This document shows positions 1-8,614 of a stretch of 64,000 nucleotides of DNA, one piece after another. The translations under genes were made by a program, and so were the position numbers. The notes under the pieces are model-generated. The model was not told where the DNA came from, did no database searches, and saw only the letters and a list, made by a program, of their open reading frames with translations. Each line of letters opens with the position of its first letter. Positions within the stretch are counted from its first letter, which is position 1. Source of the DNA: Paraburkholderia caffeinilytica (GTDB taxonomy: Bacteria > Pseudomonadota > Gammaproteobacteria > Burkholderiales > Burkholderiaceae); contig NZ_CP031467.1 of the NCBI RefSeq assembly GCF_003368325.1, forward strand, positions 3,596,001 to 3,660,000. Direction: 5' to 3'.

Positions 1-964
1 CTACGTCGTCGGCGTCGAAACGATGGCGCGCCTCGGTCTGGCACTCGGCAGCCGGCACTACGAGCAGGGTTTCCATAACACCGCCACGTTGGGCACGCTC
101 GGCGCGGCGGCTGCCGCGTCGTATCTGCTGAAGCTCGATGCCGGCGCCATCGAGAACGCGCTGGGTCTTGCCGCCACGCAATCAGCCGGCTTACGCCTGC
201 AATTCGGCAGCGAAGCGAAACCCTTGCATGCCGGGCTCGCCGCCCGCGCCGGCCTGTTCGCCGCCGAACTCGCGGCGGCGGGACTGCAGGGCTCGCCTGA
301 AGCACTGGACGGGCCGGTCGGTTTTTTCGCCGTGTTCAGCGGCGGCGCCGCGCAACCCGAACGCGTGCTGGAAGGCTGGGGCGCGCCCTGGCAAATCGTG
401 GCGCCGGGTCTGTACTTCAAGCCGTGGGCGTGCTGCACGGCGACGCACTACGCCGTGCATGCCGCATTGACATTGCGAGACACACACCGGCTCACACCCG
501 ACGACATCGCCGGCGTGACGGTGACCTTTCCACCCGGCGGCGACACACCGCTTGCCCGACATTTGCCTTCGACCGGACTCGAGGCGCGTTTCAGCGTTGC
601 CTACGCGGTCGCCGCCGCGCTGACGGATGGTTCGCCCGGCGTCGCCATCTTCGCGGATAGTCCGGTGCGCGAGGACCTGATTGCGCTCGCCGGGCGCGTG
701 ACAAGCCGTCACGATGAAACCGCGGCGCGCGCGTCGACCGATCCGGCCACGCGTTTCTCGACTGTCGAGATCGCATTGCGCAACGGGACGGTGCTGAGCC
801 ATAAGACCGACCGTCTCTACAGCGCGGAAGATCTGCCCGCGAAGTTCGCGGACGCCACCGGCCACGACGCACGCGTCGCGTTTCTCCCCGCGCATATCGA
901 CACCATGCAGAGCAGCGCCGACCTCGCTTCCCTTTTCAATGTCCTCGCATCGATCCACGTATGA
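1..964 (+). CDS. MmgE/PrpD family protein, 5'-truncated by the window edge
   Basis: About 320 residues are visible; the frame is open back to base 2 (preceding residues YVVGVET), so the real start lies upstream. The family (2-methylcitrate dehydratase PrpD, MmgE, and B. subtilis YxeQ) is usually about 450 residues, so roughly the N-terminal third is missing. Family features are the GLAATQSAGLR helix, the HAGLAARAGLFAAELA segment and FKPWACCTATHYAVHA. Members are cytosolic and often act as dehydratases or isomerases on small carboxylic acids. Its stop overlaps the ATG of the next gene (ATGA), so the two are translationally coupled. Neighbouring NtaA-type monooxygenase and amino acid ABC transporter genes suggest a YxeQ-like role in S-(2-succino)cysteine use rather than the methylcitrate cycle; that is inference. 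Confidence 0.85.
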   Translation, partial: YVVGVETMARLGLALGSRHYEQGFHNTATLGTLGAAAAASYLLKLDAGAIENALGLAATQSAGLRLQFGSEAKPLHAGLAARAGLFAAELAAAGLQGSPEALDGPVGFFAVFSGGAAQPERVLEGWGAPWQIVAPGLYFKPWACCTATHYAVHAALTLRDTHRLTPDDIAGVTVTFPPGGDTPLARHLPSTGLEARFSVAYAVAAALTDGSPGVAIFADSPVREDLIALAGRVTSRHDETAARASTDPATRFSTVEIALRNGTVLSHKTDRLYSAEDLPAKFADATGHDARVAFLPAHIDTMQSSADLASLFNVLASIHV

Positions 965-2289
965 GCACGAATAACGGCAGTACCCGCAGGCAGATGCGTC
1001 TCGGGCTCTTCATCCAGGGCGCGGGACATCACGTCGCCGGCTGGCGGCATCCCGACGCGCAGGCGGGCAGCGAGAATCTCGCGCTGATGCAGCGCATCAC
1101 GCAGACCGCCGAGCGCGCGAAGTTCGACATGGTTTTTCTCGCCGACGGCCTCACCAGCGGCCCCGATGCGCATCCGTCGATGGCGATGCGGTTTGAGCCG
1201 CTGTGCCTGCTGTCGGCGCTTGCCATGGGCACGCGCCACATCGGTCTCGCCGCCACCGCGTCGACCACGTATAGCGAGCCGTATCACGTCGCGCGCGCAT
1301 TTGCGTCGCTCGATCATCTGAGCAGCGGACGGGCGGCCTGGAACGTCGTGACGACTTCGTACGATCGCACAGCCGCCAACTTCACACGCGGCAATCATCC
1401 GGATCATGCGCTGCGTTACGAAATGGCGGGTGAATTCGTCGACGTCGTCAAGGGACTGTGGGACAGCTGGGACGACGACGCGGTGCTCAAGGACAAGGCG
1501 CGCGGCGTCTACTTCGATCCCGCCAAGGTCCATACGCTGGACCACCAAGGCCCGTTCTTCGCCGTCAAGGGCCCGTTGAATGCGTCGCGCCCGCCGCAAG
1601 GGCACCCCGTGGTGATTCAGGCCGGCTCGTCCGGACCGGGGCAGGACCTGGCCGCGCGCACGGCGGAAGTGGTGTTTACCGCGCAGCAGACCATTGAAGA
1701 AGCGCAGGTCTTCTATCGCGATCTGAAAGGCCGGTTGCCGAAGTTCGGCCGCGAAGGCGCGCAGTTGCACGTAATGCCGGGCGTGTTTCCTGTCATCAGC
1801 AGGACGGAACAGGAAGCGAAAGACAAATACGCGCAGTTGCAGGAATGGACCGACACATCGGGCGCGCTGTCGCTGTTGTCCGACCGGCTCGGACACGACG
1901 TGTCGAAGTACCCGCTCGATGGTCCGCTGCCGGAGCTGCCCGAGTCGGATCAGTTGAAGAGCCGCGCCAAATTGCTGACCGATCTCGCGCGCCGCGAGAA
2001 TCTGACCTTGCGCGAGCTGTATTACCTGGTGGCCGGCGCGCGTGGGCACCGCATCGTATGGGGTACGCCTGTGCAGGTGGCGGATGCGCTCGAGGAGTGG
2101 TTCACGGGCGAAGCGGCCGACGGCTTCAATATCATGCCGCCGTATTTCCCGGGCGGTCTCGACGACTTCGTCGAACTCGTCGTGCCGGAGTTGCAACGCC
2201 GCGGGTTATTCCGCACGGAATATAGCGGCACCACCTTGCGCGATCATCTCGGCTTGCAGCGGCCGGTTAGCCGCTACGCAGGGCAGTGA
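961..2289 (+). CDS. NtaA/SnaA/DszA-type FMN-dependent monooxygenase (YxeK-like)
   Basis: 442 residues, the normal length for the nitrilotriacetate monooxygenase A branch of the luciferase-like superfamily. The N-terminus MRLGLFIQGAGHHVAGWRHP is typical, followed by AERAKFDMVFLADGL and the SGRAAWNVVTTS segment of the flavin site. PVVIQAGSSGPGQDLAARTAEVVF in the middle and the C-terminal DGFNIMPPYFPGGLDDFVELVVPELQ complete the TIM barrel. These enzymes use reduced FMN from a separate reductase and O2 to break C-N or C-S bonds. No flavin reductase is seen nearby. The start overlaps the preceding MmgE/PrpD gene by 4 bases. Together with that gene and the opposing ABC transporter it matches the YxeK-YxeQ-YxeMNO set of B. 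subtilis; the substrate is inferred. Confidence 0.9.
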   Translation: MSTNNGSTRRQMRLGLFIQGAGHHVAGWRHPDAQAGSENLALMQRITQTAERAKFDMVFLADGLTSGPDAHPSMAMRFEPLCLLSALAMGTRHIGLAATASTTYSEPYHVARAFASLDHLSSGRAAWNVVTTSYDRTAANFTRGNHPDHALRYEMAGEFVDVVKGLWDSWDDDAVLKDKARGVYFDPAKVHTLDHQGPFFAVKGPLNASRPPQGHPVVIQAGSSGPGQDLAARTAEVVFTAQQTIEEAQVFYRDLKGRLPKFGREGAQLHVMPGVFPVISRTEQEAKDKYAQLQEWTDTSGALSLLSDRLGHDVSKYPLDGPLPELPESDQLKSRAKLLTDLARRENLTLRELYYLVAGARGHRIVWGTPVQVADALEEWFTGEAADGFNIMPPYFPGGLDDFVELVVPELQRRGLFRTEYSGTTLRDHLGLQRPVSRYAGQ

Positions 2290-2306
2290 AGCGCGGAAAG
2301 TAAAGC

Positions 2307-2331
2307 GCGGCGTCTGCCAGGCAAACGCCGC
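2307..2331. terminator. Candidate terminator hairpin between convergent genes
   Basis: Arms GCGGCGT and ACGCCGC enclose an inner TGCC/GGCA pairing, 18 bases after the monooxygenase stop and before the ABC ATPase stop. There is no clear T-tract, so it may be a weak or factor-assisted terminator for either strand. Confidence 0.45.
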
Positions 2332-2375
2332 GTCGTTCAGACCTGCATCGGCAGACGCGCCCGAGTGGCTGCCTT

Positions 2376-3245
2376 TCAGATCGCGAAGTGACGCAGATCC
2401 AATGCCAGCGGCGTGCGGGCTGGCGCCGCGCGTGCCGGCTCGGGCGCGGACTGGGTATGCGCCAGAAACTCACGCGTACGCGGACTGAGCGGCGCGCGGA
2501 ACAGCGCGTTGGCCGGACCGTGTTCGACAATCACACCGGCCTCGGTGAAATACACCGCATCGCTTACTTCCTCGGCAAAGCGCATCTCGTGCGTCACGAG
2601 CACGCAGGTCATGCCGTCCTTCACCAGATCGCGGATCACGGTCAGCACTTCGCCCACGGTCTCCGGGTCCAGCGCTGAGGTCACCTCGTCGAACAGGATC
2701 AGATCCGGCTGCATCGCGAGCGCGCGTGCAATCGCCACGCGCTGTTGCTGACCGCCCGACAGTTCACCTGGATACGCATGGGCCTTGTCGGCGAGGCGCA
2801 CCTTCTTCAGCAGATCGTAGGCGGCGCGGGTGGCGCCGGCTTTGTCGCGCCCCAGAATGCGCACGGGCGCGACAACCAGGTTGTCCAATACGCTCAGATG
2901 CGGAAACAGGTTGTATTGCTGGAACACGAAGCCGACGCGCTTGCGCAACTCGATTTCGTCGCGTTCGGAGGCGAGCCGGTCGACCCGGGTGCCGTCGACC
3001 TCGATCTCGCCTTGCTGGGGGCGCAACAATCCGGTGATGCAGCGCAGAATCGTCGACTTGCCCGACCCGGAGGGTCCGATGATCGACACGGCCTGCCCGC
3101 GGAACACGTCGAGATCGATGCCCTTGAGGACCGGCGTCGAGCCGAACGACAGATGCACGTCGCGCAACCGGACCAGGGGGCGCACGGCCGCTGCGGCGGC
3201 TGCAGGTGCGGATGCGGATGCGAGCGGGACATCAACTGAAAGCAT
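2376..3245 (-). CDS. Polar amino acid ABC transporter, ATP-binding protein
   Basis: 289 residues. Walker A GPSGSGKST (57-65), Q-loop region FVFQQYNLFPH (about 106-116), signature LSGGQQQR (162-169) and Walker B LILFDE (182-187) are all intact. The fold matches the GlnQ/HisP/YxeO class that energises uptake of polar amino acids. The first 22 residues are an Ala-rich extension absent from most homologues. The start overlaps the upstream permease gene by 14 bases, and the gene is last in the order binding protein, permease, permease, ATPase. Cystine, S-substituted cysteine or another amino acid is likely; specificity cannot be read from the ATPase. Confidence 0.93.
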   Translation of the reverse strand: MLSVDVPLASASAPAAAAAAVRPLVRLRDVHLSFGSTPVLKGIDLDVFRGQAVSIIGPSGSGKSTILRCITGLLRPQQGEIEVDGTRVDRLASERDEIELRKRVGFVFQQYNLFPHLSVLDNLVVAPVRILGRDKAGATRAAYDLLKKVRLADKAHAYPGELSGGQQQRVAIARALAMQPDLILFDEVTSALDPETVGEVLTVIRDLVKDGMTCVLVTHEMRFAEEVSDAVYFTEAGVIVEHGPANALFRAPLSPRTREFLAHTQSAPEPARAAPARTPLALDLRHFAI

Positions 3246-4038
3246 AGCGTTTCTCGAGAAGACGGGTGAAGCGCGCGATCGGGTAGCAGTAAGCGAAGAA
3301 CAACCCGAGCACAGTGAAATAGACGGCGACCGTGAAATCCGCCCGCGCCACGGTATTGCTCGCCACCTGCGCGGTGTCCAGCAGATCGTGCACCCCCACC
3401 AGCGAGGCGAGCGCGGTTGCCATCGTGATGCTGGCGTACAGGTTCATCCACGGCGGCAGCATCCGCTTCACGCATTGCGGCAGGATGATCCAGCGGAACA
3501 CCTGGGTTCGGCTGAATGCAAGCGAACGTGCCGCGTCCCACTGCGCGTGAGGGATCGACTGGACGGCGCCGCGGAAGATCTCGGCGAAGTTGGCGCTGGC
3601 AGGCAACGCGAGACCGAGCGTGACCTTGAACCAGTCGGGAAACGGCACGATGTGGTGGCCGAGCGCGATTTCGAACGGGAACACGTAGGTCGAGAAATAG
3701 ATCAGCACGAGTAGAGGGGCGTTTCGGAACACCTGCACGTAGCCGCGCGCAATCAGACGCACGCCGCGGATCGGCGACAGCAGCAAGGGGCCGAGCACGA
3801 GGCCGGCGAGTGTGCCGAGCGCGATGGCCAGCAGGCTGATTTCGATGTTGACCCACAGGGACTTGCCGAGCGCCGGCGCCCACGTGATGAGCGCCGCGAG
3901 CGCGGGATAGCTTGGACCATGAGCGATCTCGTGTTCGGCGAGAGCGAGCAGGGCGGCGACGCCGACCACGCCGGCAAGCGCAAAAGCGGAACGGTAGCGT
4001 CCGTCCTGCGTGGATACGGTGATGGATTCAGTGGCCAT
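3232..4038 (-). CDS. Polar amino acid ABC transporter permease (second)
   Basis: 268 residues of the HisM/GlnP family. Hydrophobic segments include FALAGVVGVAALLALA near the N-terminus and LWVNIEISLLAIALGTLAGLVLG. The permease-ATPase coupling (EAA) loop reads EIFRGAVQSIPHAQWDAARSLAFS. It overlaps the preceding permease by 11 bases and the following ATPase by 14, so the four genes form one operon. It probably forms a heterodimer with the neighbouring permease in the inner membrane. Confidence 0.92.
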   Translation of the reverse strand: MATESITVSTQDGRYRSAFALAGVVGVAALLALAEHEIAHGPSYPALAALITWAPALGKSLWVNIEISLLAIALGTLAGLVLGPLLLSPIRGVRLIARGYVQVFRNAPLLVLIYFSTYVFPFEIALGHHIVPFPDWFKVTLGLALPASANFAEIFRGAVQSIPHAQWDAARSLAFSRTQVFRWIILPQCVKRMLPPWMNLYASITMATALASLVGVHDLLDTAQVASNTVARADFTVAVYFTVLGLFFAYCYPIARFTRLLEKRYAFS

Positions 4039-4789
4039 AGCCGGGCATCCTCAGGCGGACTTCGAGCCAGCGTCCCGCGCGATTGATCGCAAAGGTCAGT
4101 GCGCCGAAGAACAGCAGGATCAGGATCATCAGCTCGAGCACATTGTCGCGCTGCGTCCAGATCATGATCGATGCATACGTGATGTCGCCGACCGCGATCG
4201 CCGAGGCGACGGTGGTCATCTTCACGAGGTCGACCATGTTGTTGACGAGCGCCGGGAGGGCAAAGCGCAGCGCGAGCGGCAACTGCACGCTCCAAAGGCG
4301 CTGGCGGCGGCTGAAACCGAGCGACTGTGCCGCTTCGAGCGTGGTGCGCGGCACCGCTTCGATACCGGCGCGCAGCGCTTCGGCATGAAACGCGCCCTTG
4401 TGCAGCGAAATCACGATCGCGCTCCAGATGAACGGCGTCAGCGGATTGCCGCCCAGATTGCGCAGTGCCTCGCTGAGCAGCATATTGATCACCAGAAAGG
4501 CGCAGAACAGTTGCACGAGCGTCGGCGTATTGCGCGTGATCTCGACGAACACGCGAGCCGGGCGCGCGAGCGCCGGACGCGGTGAGGTGAGCAGCGCCGC
4601 CAGCACGATGCCGGCGACGAGGCTGCCGATTATCGTGACGAGCGACAGTTCGAGCGTGACCAGCATGCCGTGCAGGAACGACGCAAGTTCGTCGGGCGCG
4701 AGCACGAAACCGTAGTTCAGCCCGATCTTGCCGATCGCATTCACCACGACCCCGGCGGCGCGCGAGAGCGCTTCAGTCGATGCGCTCAT
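4028..4789 (-). CDS. Polar amino acid ABC transporter permease (first)
   Basis: 253 residues of the HisQ/GlnP family. The membrane segments include LHGMLVTLELSLVTIIGSLVAGIVLAAL (quoted in part) and the coupling loop is EALRAGIEAVPRTTLEAAQSLGFS. The end of the protein is polar and Arg-rich. The start overlaps the stop of the substrate-binding gene by 4 bases and the end overlaps the second permease by 11 bases, indicating translational coupling. Confidence 0.92.
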   Translation of the reverse strand: MSASTEALSRAAGVVVNAIGKIGLNYGFVLAPDELASFLHGMLVTLELSLVTIIGSLVAGIVLAALLTSPRPALARPARVFVEITRNTPTLVQLFCAFLVINMLLSEALRNLGGNPLTPFIWSAIVISLHKGAFHAEALRAGIEAVPRTTLEAAQSLGFSRRQRLWSVQLPLALRFALPALVNNMVDLVKMTTVASAIAVGDITYASIMIWTQRDNVLELMILILLFFGALTFAINRAGRWLEVRLRMPGYGH

Positions 4790-5631
4790 GCACCTTGCGC
4801 CTTGTACTTCGCGTGCAGATCGAGCACGGCTTGCGAGGGCTGCATGCCGTTCTTGCGCTCGGTGTCGATCAGCCAGCCGCTGCGGTGCCAGTCCTGGACG
4901 ATTTTTTCGAGCGCGCTTTGCGTATCCGTTTCACCCTTGCGAACCCAGATCACGGACGGCGACGGAATCAGCTCGTTCGATACGGGAATCGTGTAATCCT
5001 TCCAGTCCGGATTGCGCGCGACGAGCAGCCGCAGCGTGGGGGCGACGTGAACCGCGGCGACGCAGTTATTGCCGCGCAGCGCGAGCAGCGACTCCGGCTG
5101 GCCGCGAAATGCCTTGACCTGGGCGCCATATTCCTCGGCGAGCGGCTTCGTATAGTTGCTGCCCTGCGAGACGCACACGGGCTTGCCGCGCACGTCGTTC
5201 CACGTCTTGATGCCGCTGTCCTTGCGGGTGATGAGCGCGCCGCCGATTTCCTCGAACGGCGTGGGCGGATAGGAGAGGATCTCCGCGCGTTCTTTAGTGA
5301 GTTCCATGTTGGCGATCAGCGCATCGACCTTGCCTTGCTGCAGGAACTGCACGCGGTTCGACGGCTGGACCGGCGTCAATTCCACGTCGACGCCGAGGCG
5401 CTTCGCGACGTCGTTTGCGAGATCGACGTTGAAGCCGAGCGGTTTCTGGGTGGCCGGGTCCAGCGAGCCGAACGGCGGCCCCGACAGGATCACGCCGATG
5501 ACGATCTTGTGGCGTTGATGAATCCGCTCGAGTGTGGTGTCGGCGTGGGCGGCACTGGCGCCCAATGCTGCAAGGAGAGTCACGGCGCGCAATGCGCGCT
5601 GAAGGGCGGGGCGGGTCGGTCGGCTGAACAT
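4786..5631 (-). CDS. Amino acid ABC transporter periplasmic substrate-binding protein
   Basis: 281 residues from the ATG at 5631. That start gives a clear Sec signal peptide (MFSRPTRPALQRALRAVTLL then a hydrophobic core ending ASAAHA), so the longer TTG frame starting at 5787 is unlikely. The mature part is a family 3 periplasmic solute-binding protein (SBP_bac_3): KIVIGVILSGPPFG, KPLGFNVDLANDVAKRLGV, VDALIANMELTKERAEILSYP and the hinge region KPVCVSQGSNYTKPLAEEYG. It is the first gene of the ABC operon. Ligand identity is unknown; the neighbouring YxeK/YxeQ-like genes make S-(2-succino)cysteine or a related S-substituted cysteine a reasonable candidate. No strong Shine-Dalgarno sequence is visible. 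Confidence 0.88.
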   Translation of the reverse strand: MFSRPTRPALQRALRAVTLLAALGASAAHADTTLERIHQRHKIVIGVILSGPPFGSLDPATQKPLGFNVDLANDVAKRLGVDVELTPVQPSNRVQFLQQGKVDALIANMELTKERAEILSYPPTPFEEIGGALITRKDSGIKTWNDVRGKPVCVSQGSNYTKPLAEEYGAQVKAFRGQPESLLALRGNNCVAAVHVAPTLRLLVARNPDWKDYTIPVSNELIPSPSVIWVRKGETDTQSALEKIVQDWHRSGWLIDTERKNGMQPSQAVLDLHAKYKAQGA

Positions 5632-5958
5632 GAAAGGATAGGCGGAAGTCAGGTTGAGTCCTGCTATCGCTCCGGCCGATCGGTGCGGCGTCGTTGCTAT
5701 GAGGCCGCCAGGACTCGCCGGAGGAGAAAGACAGGATGCGATTCGGGACTGTCTATTCTCGGCATGTGCGACGCCGGAAAGAACCAAGGATTTTTCATAC
5801 CGATATCTGATTCGCGCATTTATGCAGACGCGAGCGCCGTTGAAGCGGAGAAATGGATGTTGCGGCGGATTTGAGCGGCTATGCGCCGATTCGAATCGCG
5901 GCGCCCGTATAGCGTATTCAGCAGCTGCACGCCGCGCGACGCCAGAATATCTGCCGGC
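5632..5958. other. Intergenic region between ABC operon and acyltransferase gene
   Basis: 327 bases. A comparatively AT-rich tract at about 5785-5840 stands out from the GC-rich surroundings and is the likely promoter area of the ABC operon on the minus strand. I could not fix -35/-10 boxes or a regulator site with confidence. Confidence 0.4.
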
Positions 5959-7107
5959 TCAGGCAGCCGGCGCAGCAGGCGCATTCGGCGTGTATTTCCG
6001 CAGCCGCTGGGAAATCAGATGCGAAGGCTTTTCGATCACCCGGTAAAACGCATAGCTGATGGCGAATGCCAACGCCACCTGCACGAACCAGGCGAATCGG
6101 GATGTGTCGTCGAATCGCGTCATTTCCAGCAGGGCGAGCGCCATCTTGTGGCAAAGATAGAGGCTATAGGACCACGCGCCGAACGCAGCCAGCCTGGACC
6201 AGACGCCGCTTCGGGAAGGCGTGGCTGTCTCCGCCGCGATCCAGACCGCCGCAAGGAACTGAAACAGCGGAAGCGTGATATCGGGCGTAATCAGCGGCAC
6301 AAGGGCCGGCTTGAGATTCGATTCGGACAGCAAAATCATGATGGCGGCCCCGGCCGCGACAATCACCACTCTCAGCGCGACCAGGTGGTGCGCGAGAAAA
6401 CGGGTGCTCCGATCGAGGCCGCGCTTGATCGTCAGCGTGAGCGGCGAATACGCGCCACGAACGTGGAATCGCTCCGCATTGCGCTGGGTCTCCGCGATCA
6501 GGCAACCGAAGATCCAGCCGGCCGCGTACAGTAAAGCCGTGCCCGGCACGCCATACGTTTCAATCACGCAGCCGTGGCAAACCGGATGCCCGATCAGACG
6601 AACCACGGCCACCATCACGCCTGCCGCAACCGCGCAGCCCACGATCATTTCGCCGAGGTAGCGAAAGCGGGCGCGCAGGATCGGATAAGCGGCGTAATAC
6701 ACCATTTCGCAGTAGAGCGACCACAGCACGGATTCCAGATAATTTTGCCCCGTCGGTAAAGGTTGGACGAGGCATAACAGGATGAGCAGCGGCAATCCAA
6801 TGCGAATGAATCTGGACGCGTAATAGTTGATCGGCTTGAGCGCCACATCCTTTTGATATGCGTTATGGATGCAATAGCCGGAAATGACAAAGAATACGAT
6901 GACGGCGGCGGGGCCCGCGAATAGCGCTGTCGAGCCGGACCATAATGCGCCGCCGAGGAAGGCGAATTGATGAGGCAGAAGTTCTTTAAACGCGGGTGGC
7001 TTGAAGTGATACATCAGAACCCAGACTGCCGCGAGGAATCGAATAGCGTCGATCTTCAACGATTTGTTCAGATTCGCGGACGCCGACAGATTCAAGGTGA
7101 TCGCCAT
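5959..7107 (-). CDS. Acyltransferase family 3 membrane protein (OafA/YrhL-like)
   Basis: 382 residues with about ten hydrophobic segments. The N-terminal signature KIDAIRFLAAVWVLMYHF contains the conserved Arg and the catalytic-type His (R-x10-H), followed by FFVISGYCIHNAYQKD with Arg in YASRFIRIGLPLL. The end, YRVIEKPSHLISQRLRKY, is the usual C-terminal motif. Such proteins O-acylate sugars of lipopolysaccharide, capsule or exported glycans at the inner membrane. It stands alone with no glycosyltransferases nearby, so the acceptor is unknown. An AAGGGG-type ribosome site precedes the ATG at 7107. Confidence 0.88.
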   Translation of the reverse strand: MAITLNLSASANLNKSLKIDAIRFLAAVWVLMYHFKPPAFKELLPHQFAFLGGALWSGSTALFAGPAAVIVFFVISGYCIHNAYQKDVALKPINYYASRFIRIGLPLLILLCLVQPLPTGQNYLESVLWSLYCEMVYYAAYPILRARFRYLGEMIVGCAVAAGVMVAVVRLIGHPVCHGCVIETYGVPGTALLYAAGWIFGCLIAETQRNAERFHVRGAYSPLTLTIKRGLDRSTRFLAHHLVALRVVIVAAGAAIMILLSESNLKPALVPLITPDITLPLFQFLAAVWIAAETATPSRSGVWSRLAAFGAWSYSLYLCHKMALALLEMTRFDDTSRFAWFVQVALAFAISYAFYRVIEKPSHLISQRLRKYTPNAPAAPAA

Positions 7108-7369
7108 TTTCTGCCCCTTCTTCTATTCAGGCTGCGGCGATCTTACGTCTGTCGTGAACGACAAAATTCGAAAAAAATGGGGAAATAAATGTCCCTTCAG
7201 GTTTCGACAGGATGCAATGTCGAACGGTCGCATTTACCTGAGTCAGGGGCGGTTGATAACCATTTTTTACAGATCTGGAACAGGTTTCGGCATCGAATGG
7301 ATTGATGCTGGCGCAATTCAAGGCTAGGCTCTGTCGACCGGGACTCGAATTCGAGGCATAAAGAATCCA

Positions 7370-7789
7370 ATGAATCCATCGGAAAACATTGACCAGCTGA
7401 TCGCGGGCATTACGGACTGGCGCGGTAAAACGTTCGCCGGCATCCGCAAGACCATCCTTGAAGCCGACGCGCAGATCATCGAGGAATGGAAGTGGATGGG
7501 AAGCCCGGTGTGGTCCCGCGACGGAATGATCGCGGTCGCCAACGCGCACAAAGGGAAGGTGAAGCTGACCTTTGCACACGGGGCGCATCTTCCGGACCCT
7601 GACAGGCTCTTCAACGCGGGCCTCGACGGCAACGCGCGACGGGCGATCGATTTTTTCGAGGGCGACAAGCTCAATGGCCCTGCTTTAAAAAAACTCGTGC
7701 GCGCTGCGATTGAATACAACCAGACCCAATTGAAGAAGAATGCGCCCGCGAGTAGCCGAGCCAAAGTGCGTAAAGCTCAAGAGACGTGA
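7370..7789 (+). CDS. DUF1801 domain protein
   Basis: 139 residues. The sequence NIDQLIAGITDWRGKTFAGI, then WKWMGSPVWSRDGMIAVANAHKGKVKLTFAHGA (partly quoted here) and the lysine-rich C-terminal helix match the YdhG-like DUF1801 fold. Members are small cytosolic proteins of unknown biochemical role, distantly related in shape to frataxin-like proteins. The gene is monocistronic, with unrelated neighbours on the opposite strand. The Shine-Dalgarno sequence is weak. Confidence 0.82.
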   Translation: MNPSENIDQLIAGITDWRGKTFAGIRKTILEADAQIIEEWKWMGSPVWSRDGMIAVANAHKGKVKLTFAHGAHLPDPDRLFNAGLDGNARRAIDFFEGDKLNGPALKKLVRAAIEYNQTQLKKNAPASSRAKVRKAQET

Positions 7790-7948
7790 AGCGATAGCGC
7801 CGTCGTTTTTGCGCGCGTGTGTTTCGCCGATTTCGGATATGGAAATGTCGGCGAAATTAGCGCGCTGAAACGGGAATTCTTTCGAGTCGTGCGGACACGA
7901 CTAACGTGGGCCACGACGGCATCGACTGACGCATTCAGCGCCCGGTTT

Positions 7949-8329
7949 TCATCGCGACAGCAATGAAACGGTTGCGATGCCGAGAACAGTCATCACGAGC
8001 GAAGCCGCCACGTGAATCACGATCTCGCCTGCCGCCCAGCCGAGCCGGCCGTCCTGCAAACGCTGCACGACTTCCGCTGAGAACGTCGAGAAGGTCGACA
8101 GGCCGCCCATCAAGCCGGTGATGACGAAGAGCCGCCATTCAGGCGCGATCTGCGGCGCCCGCGCGAACCCCGCGACCGCGACGCCGATGACGTAGCCGGC
8201 GATCACGTTAGCGGCGAAGGTGCCGAGCGGCATACCCGCGAACAGGCCGTTCAGACGGATGCCGAGAAACCAGCGGAACAGCGAACCGAGCGCGCCGCCA
8301 ATACCGACCGCGAGAATGGACAAATACAT
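7949..8329 (-). CDS. crcB: Fluoride ion channel CrcB (Fluc)
   Basis: 126 residues from the ATG at 8329, starting [20 protein letters not shown], the conserved CrcB N-terminus. The central motifs [16 protein letters not shown] (pore Asn) and [18 protein letters not shown] (Phe-box and sodium-site loop) are intact, and four membrane helices are predicted. The protein forms an antiparallel dimer that exports fluoride. A fluoride riboswitch lies 80-140 bases upstream on the same strand, fixing both function and regulation. A longer frame from 8353 adds only eight non-conserved residues. Confidence 0.96.
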   Translation of the reverse strand: MYLSILAVGIGGALGSLFRWFLGIRLNGLFAGMPLGTFAANVIAGYVIGVAVAGFARAPQIAPEWRLFVITGLMGGLSTFSTFSAEVVQRLQDGRLGWAAGEIVIHVAASLVMTVLGIATVSLLSR

Positions 8330-8408
8330 GCAAAAGTACTCTGGCGAAGCCAAAAGGTCGACAAACCGGGCTTGGGCGGGAGGCGCGATGCCGCGTCCGC
8401 AGTCGTCC

Positions 8409-8470
8409 GGGCGAAGCAGGCATCATCAGCCATCGAGGGCGGTTAATGGAGAATGCCATCTCCAGCGCGC
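8409..8470 (-). promoter_or_regulatory. Fluoride riboswitch (crcB RNA motif)
   Basis: Read on the minus strand from 8470, the RNA contains GGAGATGGCATTCTCC, then ATTAACCGCCC, a short hairpin and GGCTGATGATGCCTGC. These are the conserved aptamer blocks: the GGNGAUGGCAUU-CUCC-AUUAACCGC core and the CUGAUGAUGCCUGC end. The GAUGCC segment can form the pseudoknot with GGCAU. It precedes crcB by about 80 bases, so fluoride should turn expression on. Confidence 0.95.
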
Positions 8471-8614
8471 AAGTCTAGCATCGGCAGGGCATTGGGGACA
8501 GGTGAGCGCAAGCGTGGTCCGTATGGCTGGGGCGTGACCTAGAATGAATGGAGGGCCTGTGAGCGTGTGCCGCGGGCCGGTTGCGACCGCGCTGCGGCTG
8601 CACGGGAGGCTGAC

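Noticed and set aside
5632..5787. Longer N-terminus of the substrate-binding protein from TTG at 5787
   Set aside because: The ATG at 5631 gives a correct signal peptide; the extension would bury it.
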